From CAYJOG01 sp964371695 [NCBI: uncultured bacterium] (GTDB lineage: Bacteria > CAYJOG01), in contig CAYJOG010000041.1 of the NCBI GenBank assembly GCA_964371695.1, positions 1 through 9,207 of the forward strand: DNA of 9,207 bases, given 5' to 3'. Below the pieces are notes generated by a model, which worked only from the letters and a program-made list of their open reading frames with translations, did no database searches and had not been told where the DNA came from. The translations under genes and the position numbers were made by a program. Below are positions 5,901-9,207 of this stretch, piece after piece (the stretch's first letter is position 1; the number at the start of each line of letters is the position of its first letter).

Positions 5901-6521
5901 TCAAAAAAGGATGTCGAAGAGTTTTTGCAGCACGCCCTGTTTGCCTTTTTCGGCGATGGGCCCTTTGCCGTAATAAGAAATGCGGGCGTCACTCAGCAGG
6001 GTGCTCTGAATGGTGTTGCCAGGGCCGATGTCCTTGATGCGGGCGAGGCCGGTGATCTTGATGAACTGGCTTTCGTTGTTGATGACGATTTCGCGGCGGC
6101 CCTCGATGAGCAGGTTGCCGTTGGGCAGTTCATCCACCACGCGGGCGGTGAGTTGGGCGGAGAGGGTGCCCGAATGGGTGGTGGTGCCGCCGCCGCTTGA
6201 GCTGTTTTCGTTTTCAATGCCCAGCTTGCCAAAAATATCCCCCAGGATTTTCATGTTGGAGGTTTCAATTTTGGGCTCGGACTTGGCTTTGCGACTGGTG
6301 GTGTGAGAGCTGGTGTCAGAGGCCGAAGCCCGTTCCGAAATCAGAATGGTCACCAAGTCGCCAATGCCCAGGGCTTTTTGGTCGGTGGTCAGGTTTGCCT
6401 TGGCGTCATCCAGCGGAAAAAGAGACCCCTCCGACGCCCGGAGGGCGGGAGGCGCAAGCGCCAGCGCGGCTGTCAGAGCCAGGGAAATGAACAGGGGTTT
6501 ATAAAAAAAATCCATGACCAC
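5901..6521 (-). CDS. flgH: Flagellar L-ring protein, lacking the lipobox cysteine
   Basis: FlgH builds the L ring that carries the rod through the outer membrane. Of 206 residues, the first ~29 form a signal peptide (LFISLALTAALALAPPALRA). FlgH signatures follow: ALGIGDLVTILISE (50-63), GTLSAQLTARVVDELPNGNL (118-137), EGRREIVINNESQ (140-152), ITGLARIKDI (156-165) and the ending LLSDARISYYGKG...LFDILF. FlgH is normally a lipoprotein, acylated on a cysteine just after the signal peptide; this protein has no cysteine anywhere, and ALRA-SEG looks like an ordinary signal peptidase I site. The low-complexity linker SSSGGGTTT (107-115) is usual for the family. The GTG at 6521 has GGGAGAGG ending 8 nt upstream; the ATG at 6515 would have 14 nt, so GTG is preferred. 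It begins right after the flgA stop, and its own stop nearly touches flgI. Confidence 0.97.
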   Translation of the reverse strand: MVMDFFYKPLFISLALTAALALAPPALRASEGSLFPLDDAKANLTTDQKALGIGDLVTILISERASASDTSSHTTSRKAKSEPKIETSNMKILGDIFGKLGIENENSSSGGGTTTHSGTLSAQLTARVVDELPNGNLLIEGRREIVINNESQFIKITGLARIKDIGPGNTIQSTLLSDARISYYGKGPIAEKGKQGVLQKLFDILF

Positions 6522-7478
6522 TCAGTTTACCTCTCCCGTGGGGTTGTTGCCCGCCACGCTCACCAGGCCTTCTTCCAGCACCAGGGCGGTGAATACCCGC
6601 TTGAGGCCGGCGTGGCGCACCCGCACGGTTTCGCCTTCGCCGCCGCTGGAAAGCGCCTGACCCGAAAGCGACACCACCAGACGGCCCCGGCGAGCCAGCA
6701 CCTTGACCGTGTCACCCCGTCGCACCAGCAGGGGCTGGCCCAGCAGGTCGGCGCTCACCGCCGCACCGGGGGGAATGGCCCGGCGGGCCAACTTGCCGCC
6801 CACCTGTTCCACCGAAAGGGGGCTTGTCTTTTGCCGCCACGACACCCACATGGGGCGCACGTCTTCCTGGCGCAGGGTTTCGCCCCGCGAGATGCCGCGC
6901 ACCGCCACCAGCGAGGGCAGTTGAAAATCGAAATAGGGGTCCAGGTTGACGCGGTGCAACTCTTTGCCGCCAAAACTCACCGCCACCATGGGCTGCTGGG
7001 CGCTGGGCACTTTGAGTGTCAGGCGGCCCGTAGGCAGGATCATGGGATTGAATGGCTCCTTGGCCATCGCCCGAAAACCGGGGTGGGCCTTGGCGAAGGG
7101 ACTGTCCGGGGCGCTAAGGGCTTCCAGCAGGGCTGGGGCATCCACCTGTTGATCCTGCCGCTTCAGGAGGATTCGCTCTGGCGCCCGCAGGCCGGTGGTT
7201 TTCAGGAATCCTGCGCCGGTTTTGGCCTTGAGGCGCGCCAGCAACAGGGTGCCCGACATCACCTGGGGTTTTCCCAGGGCCGGGCTTAACCCCAGGGCCA
7301 TGGACAACTGGCCGGTGTTGAGTTTGTTGTGCAACTCTGCGGGCAACACGTCCGCCACGGTGTAGCGCTCGTTTTTGAGCACCAGCGTGTCGGCCACCAG
7401 GGGTCCGGCCAGGGTGGGGGAGGCCAGGGCAATGAACACCATCACCATCCACCACGCACCGTTGGCTCTGTTATTCAT
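6522..7478 (-). CDS. flgA: P-ring assembly chaperone FlgA
   Basis: FlgA is a periplasmic chaperone that binds FlgI and promotes P-ring polymerisation around the rod. The 318-residue protein starts with a signal peptide (hydrophobic WWMVMVFIALASPTLA, about 9-24). A less conserved middle follows. The characteristic C-terminal half begins with an SAF domain, VAVRGISRGETLRQEDV (191-207), then GKLARRAIPPGAAVSADLL (228-246). A beta-barrel segment follows with VRRGDTVKVLARRGRLVVSL (252-271) and GEGETVRVRH. It is longer than enteric FlgA (about 220 aa) because of the extended N-terminal half, as in many non-enteric proteobacteria. The ATG at 7478 is 6 nt past the flgG stop, with no clear Shine-Dalgarno, suggesting coupling. 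The stop adjoins the flgH start, and it sits two genes ahead of its client flgI. Confidence 0.95.
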   Translation of the reverse strand: MNNRANGAWWMVMVFIALASPTLAGPLVADTLVLKNERYTVADVLPAELHNKLNTGQLSMALGLSPALGKPQVMSGTLLLARLKAKTGAGFLKTTGLRAPERILLKRQDQQVDAPALLEALSAPDSPFAKAHPGFRAMAKEPFNPMILPTGRLTLKVPSAQQPMVAVSFGGKELHRVNLDPYFDFQLPSLVAVRGISRGETLRQEDVRPMWVSWRQKTSPLSVEQVGGKLARRAIPPGAAVSADLLGQPLLVRRGDTVKVLARRGRLVVSLSGQALSSGGEGETVRVRHAGLKRVFTALVLEEGLVSVAGNNPTGEVN

Positions 7479-7484
7479 TTGGTT

Positions 7485-8288
7485 TTACCGTTTGAGCTGG
7501 TTGGCTATTCCCAGCATTTCGTCGGAGGTCTGCACCGCCCGGCTGTCGGCCTCAAAGGCGCGCTGGGCGAGAATCAGATGCACCATTTCGTCCACGATCT
7601 GCACGTTGCTGGTTTCCAAAAAACCCTGCTGCACGGTGCCAAAGCCGTTCTGGCCGGGCTGGCCCACCTGGGGGGGGCCGCTGGCGACGGTTTCGCCCAG
7701 CAGGTTGCCGCCAAGGTTTTTAAGGCCGCCGGGGTTGATGAACTTCACCAGTTCCAGTTGGCCGATCTGCTGCAGATCGGGTTGACCGGGCAACAACACG
7801 CTGATGACGCCATCAATGGAGATGTCCACCTGAATGGTGTCCTGGGGCACGGTCACCTGGGGTTCCAGGAAGAACCCCGAAGCGGTCACCACATTGCCGT
7901 CGCGGTCCAGTTTGAAAGACCCGTCGCGGCTGTAGGCGATGGAGCCGTCTTGTCGGCGCACCTGAAAGAAACCGCCATTGGAGCCGCTGGGGTCCAGAAT
8001 GGCCACATCGAGCGGGTTGTCTGTCTGTTGCAGCGATCCCTGCATGAAAAGTTTTTCGGTGGCTTCGGGCTTCACACCAAGGCCCACGGAGACGCCGGTG
8101 GGGTTCTGGCTGCCCTGCAACACCGGCGAACCGGCCTCTTTGATGTATTGATACACGAGGTCCTGAAAGTTGGGCCGGGCCTTTTTGAAGCCATGGGTGT
8201 TGACGTTGGAGAGGTTGTTGGAGGTGATGTCGGTGAAGAACTGCTGGGTCTTCATGCCGGTGGCAGCGGTGAAAAGTGCTCTCATCAT
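7485..8288 (-). CDS. flgG: Flagellar distal rod protein
   Basis: FlgG polymerises into the distal rod inside the P and L rings. The 267-residue protein has the canonical start MMRALFTAATGMKTQQ and rod signature SNNLSNVNTHGFKKARPNFQDLVYQ (23-47), then the middle domain (GFFQVRRQDGSIAYSRDGSF, 106-125). The C-terminus has QGFLETSNVQIVDEMVHLI and AQRAFEADSRAVQTSDEML. It slightly exceeds the usual 260-262 residues, mainly through a short insertion, ILDPSGSNGGFFQV, where relatives read like AIxGxGFFQV. AGGGG lies 10 nt before the first of two adjacent ATG codons (8288 and 8285), favouring the first. A 193-nt gap separates it from flgF, so it may start a sub-transcript that includes flgA. Confidence 0.97.
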   Translation of the reverse strand: MMRALFTAATGMKTQQFFTDITSNNLSNVNTHGFKKARPNFQDLVYQYIKEAGSPVLQGSQNPTGVSVGLGVKPEATEKLFMQGSLQQTDNPLDVAILDPSGSNGGFFQVRRQDGSIAYSRDGSFKLDRDGNVVTASGFFLEPQVTVPQDTIQVDISIDGVISVLLPGQPDLQQIGQLELVKFINPGGLKNLGGNLLGETVASGPPQVGQPGQNGFGTVQQGFLETSNVQIVDEMVHLILAQRAFEADSRAVQTSDEMLGIANQLKR

Positions 8289-8481
8289 AAAAGATCAACC
8301 CCTTTTTGGTGGTTTTGTGTCTGTTCTGTGTGCCTGTTCAAACGCGCAGGGGAGTTCCCTGTTGTCTGTGGGATGGGCGTTTCCGTCTTCCGCGCCCCAG
8401 GCTTCCCGTTAGGGTCCGGCCGTGTCTCGCCACAGGTAGTTATGTCATTGTAGGACAATTTTCGGCTCATTGTTCAAATTT
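8289..8481 (-). other. flgF-flgG intergenic leader with small hairpins
   Basis: This is the only sizeable gap inside the operon. Its right end, next to flgF, is AT-rich and holds a possible promoter. The rest is GC-rich and forms small stems on the minus strand: CAGGG with CCCTG around a 5-nt loop, and GGGCG with CGCCC around a 13-nt loop. The last 20 nt hold the flgG Shine-Dalgarno. A 61-codon frame (8285-8470) runs through it but lacks a ribosome binding site and has polar, non-family sequence, so it is not called as a gene. No known riboswitch class was recognised. Confidence 0.4.
8447..8477 (-). promoter_or_regulatory. Candidate internal promoter upstream of flgG
   Basis: On the minus strand, TTGAAC (8477-8472) is followed after 19 nt by TACAAT (8452-8447), which matches five of six -10 bases. 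The spacer is two nt longer than ideal. The site lies just after the flgF stop, in a locally AT-rich patch, and would give flgG a leader of about 150 nt. No sigma-54 or sigma-28 flagellar consensus was seen in this gap. Confidence 0.3.
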
Positions 8482-9207
8482 TTACACTGGCCTTCCAACC
8501 TCCAGGGCGCGGCCAATGGTGTCATCGGCCTGCTGAATCACTTTCTGGCTGCCTTCATAGGTGCGCATGGCGGCAATCAGCCCCACCATGCTGTCCACGA
8601 TGTTCACGTTGGCCTGCTCCAGAAACCCTTGCTGCACCGTGAGGTTCAGGGGGGCGGTTTCGGGCACACCGGGGGTGATTTTGCGATACAGGCTGTCGCC
8701 TTCTTTGGCGATGGCCGTTTTGTAGTCCTCAAAATCCACCAGCGCCAGCTTGGCCATCTGGGTCTGACCGCTGTAAACAAAGCCTTCGCGGGTCACGGAA
8801 ACTTCCTGCCGGGTGTTCAGCACAATGGGCAGGTCCTGGTCGCTCAGCACCCGGTGGCCGCCGTGGCTCACCAGTTCGCCCAGGGCGTTCATGGTGAAAT
8901 TGCCGTTGCGGGTATAACGAATGCCCTCTGGCGTGCTGACCTTGAAAAACCCCGTGCCAAACAGGGCGAGGTCCAGGGGTTTGGCGGTTTCCACCAGATC
9001 ACCCTGGGCGTGAAAGGTGCGGATTTCATCCACAATCGAGCCGCTGCTGATCCAGCCGATGCTGGGGGCGAGGTCCACCGCCTGACCAAAAGGCCGGGTC
9101 GGGTGCGATTTCATGTCCATGAAATCCGGGTGGTCGGCTTTTTGGTTGGGCGAAAAACTTTTTTGAATCTGGCTGTAGGGAAAATCATGGGCCAGAGAGG
9201 CGAGGGG
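8482..9207 (-). CDS. flgF: Flagellar proximal rod protein FlgF (N-terminus beyond window)
   Basis: FlgF forms part of the proximal rod between the MS ring and FlgG. The frame stays open to the right edge, so 241 C-terminal residues are visible and roughly 35-45 N-terminal ones, including the rod signature, are missing. The ATG at 9120 is internal, because conserved-looking sequence (LASLAHDFPYSQIQKSF) precedes it. Family blocks are AKPLDLALFGTGFFKVSTPEG, YTRNGNFTMNALGELV and the C-terminal QQGFLEQANVNIVDSMVGLI, then MRTYEGSQKVIQQADDTIGRAL. The absence of the longer FlgG middle domain and its place before flgG favour flgF over flgG. The gene ends in VGRPV and TAA, 193 nt before flgG. Confidence 0.93.
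   Translation of the reverse strand, partial: PLASLAHDFPYSQIQKSFSPNQKADHPDFMDMKSHPTRPFGQAVDLAPSIGWISSGSIVDEIRTFHAQGDLVETAKPLDLALFGTGFFKVSTPEGIRYTRNGNFTMNALGELVSHGGHRVLSDQDLPIVLNTRQEVSVTREGFVYSGQTQMAKLALVDFEDYKTAIAKEGDSLYRKITPGVPETAPLNLTVQQGFLEQANVNIVDSMVGLIAAMRTYEGSQKVIQQADDTIGRALEVGRPV

Noticed and set aside
4909-5973. A 354-codon plus-strand frame antisense to flgI
   Set aside because: It is His/Gly-rich antisense shadow of a gene with clear FlgI signatures.
8341-8430. A possible riboswitch or 6S-like RNA in the flgF-flgG gap
   Set aside because: Compared from memory with c-di-GMP, guanidine and 6S consensus features, it has no convincing core motif, only short stems.
8285-8470. A 61-codon minus-strand frame between flgF and flgG whose TGA overlaps the flgG start
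   Set aside because: There is no Shine-Dalgarno, its ATG lies upstream of the -10 box of the candidate promoter, and its polar sequence shows no pattern.
1-9207. tRNA, rRNA, CRISPR array, transposase or integrase genes
   Set aside because: None was seen on either strand. The repeats present are palindromes and not spaced direct repeats.

Overview
The window is most of a flagellar rod, ring and hook-junction operon, read entirely on the minus strand. L-ring (flgH), P-ring (flgI) and P-ring chaperone (flgA) genes show a flagellated Gram-negative (diderm) bacterium. High GC and the order flgF-flgG-flgA-flgH-flgI-flgJ-flgN-flgK point to a proteobacterium of the alpha, delta or Magnetococcia type. 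That placement is an inference from gene order and protein style; no taxonomic marker is present.

Layout, in the direction of transcription (right to left). flgF (proximal rod) enters from the right edge without its N-terminus. A 193-nt gap with a possible promoter and leader hairpins follows. Then come flgG (distal rod), flgA, flgH, flgI, flgJ (rod cap, single-domain form), flgN (export chaperone) and flgK (hook-filament junction). From flgG to flgK the genes overlap or lie a few bases apart, so this is one translationally coupled block. flgK is unusually long (811 aa) and carries a duplicated module of about 46 residues in its central domain. FlgH has no cysteine at all, so it lacks the lipobox expected of this lipoprotein. 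The usual next gene, flgL, does not follow flgK.

Left of flgK, positions 1125-1311 hold a compact array of perfect inverted repeats with near-identical inverted ends. Next is an unrecognised gene (155-1135) for a secreted protein with three evenly built CX13C repeats. Its 3' part and the following sequence (about 44-312) are packed with perfect stem-loops. These look like a repetitive palindromic element that has supplied the C-terminal coding sequence of that gene.

How the genes work together: FlgF and FlgG form the rod; FlgJ caps the growing rod; FlgA delivers FlgI for the P ring; FlgH makes the L ring; FlgN escorts FlgK (and normally FlgL) to the export gate; FlgK joins hook to filament. 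The clearest candidates for something undescribed are the CX13C protein with its palindrome-rich tail, the cysteine-less FlgH and the expanded FlgK.
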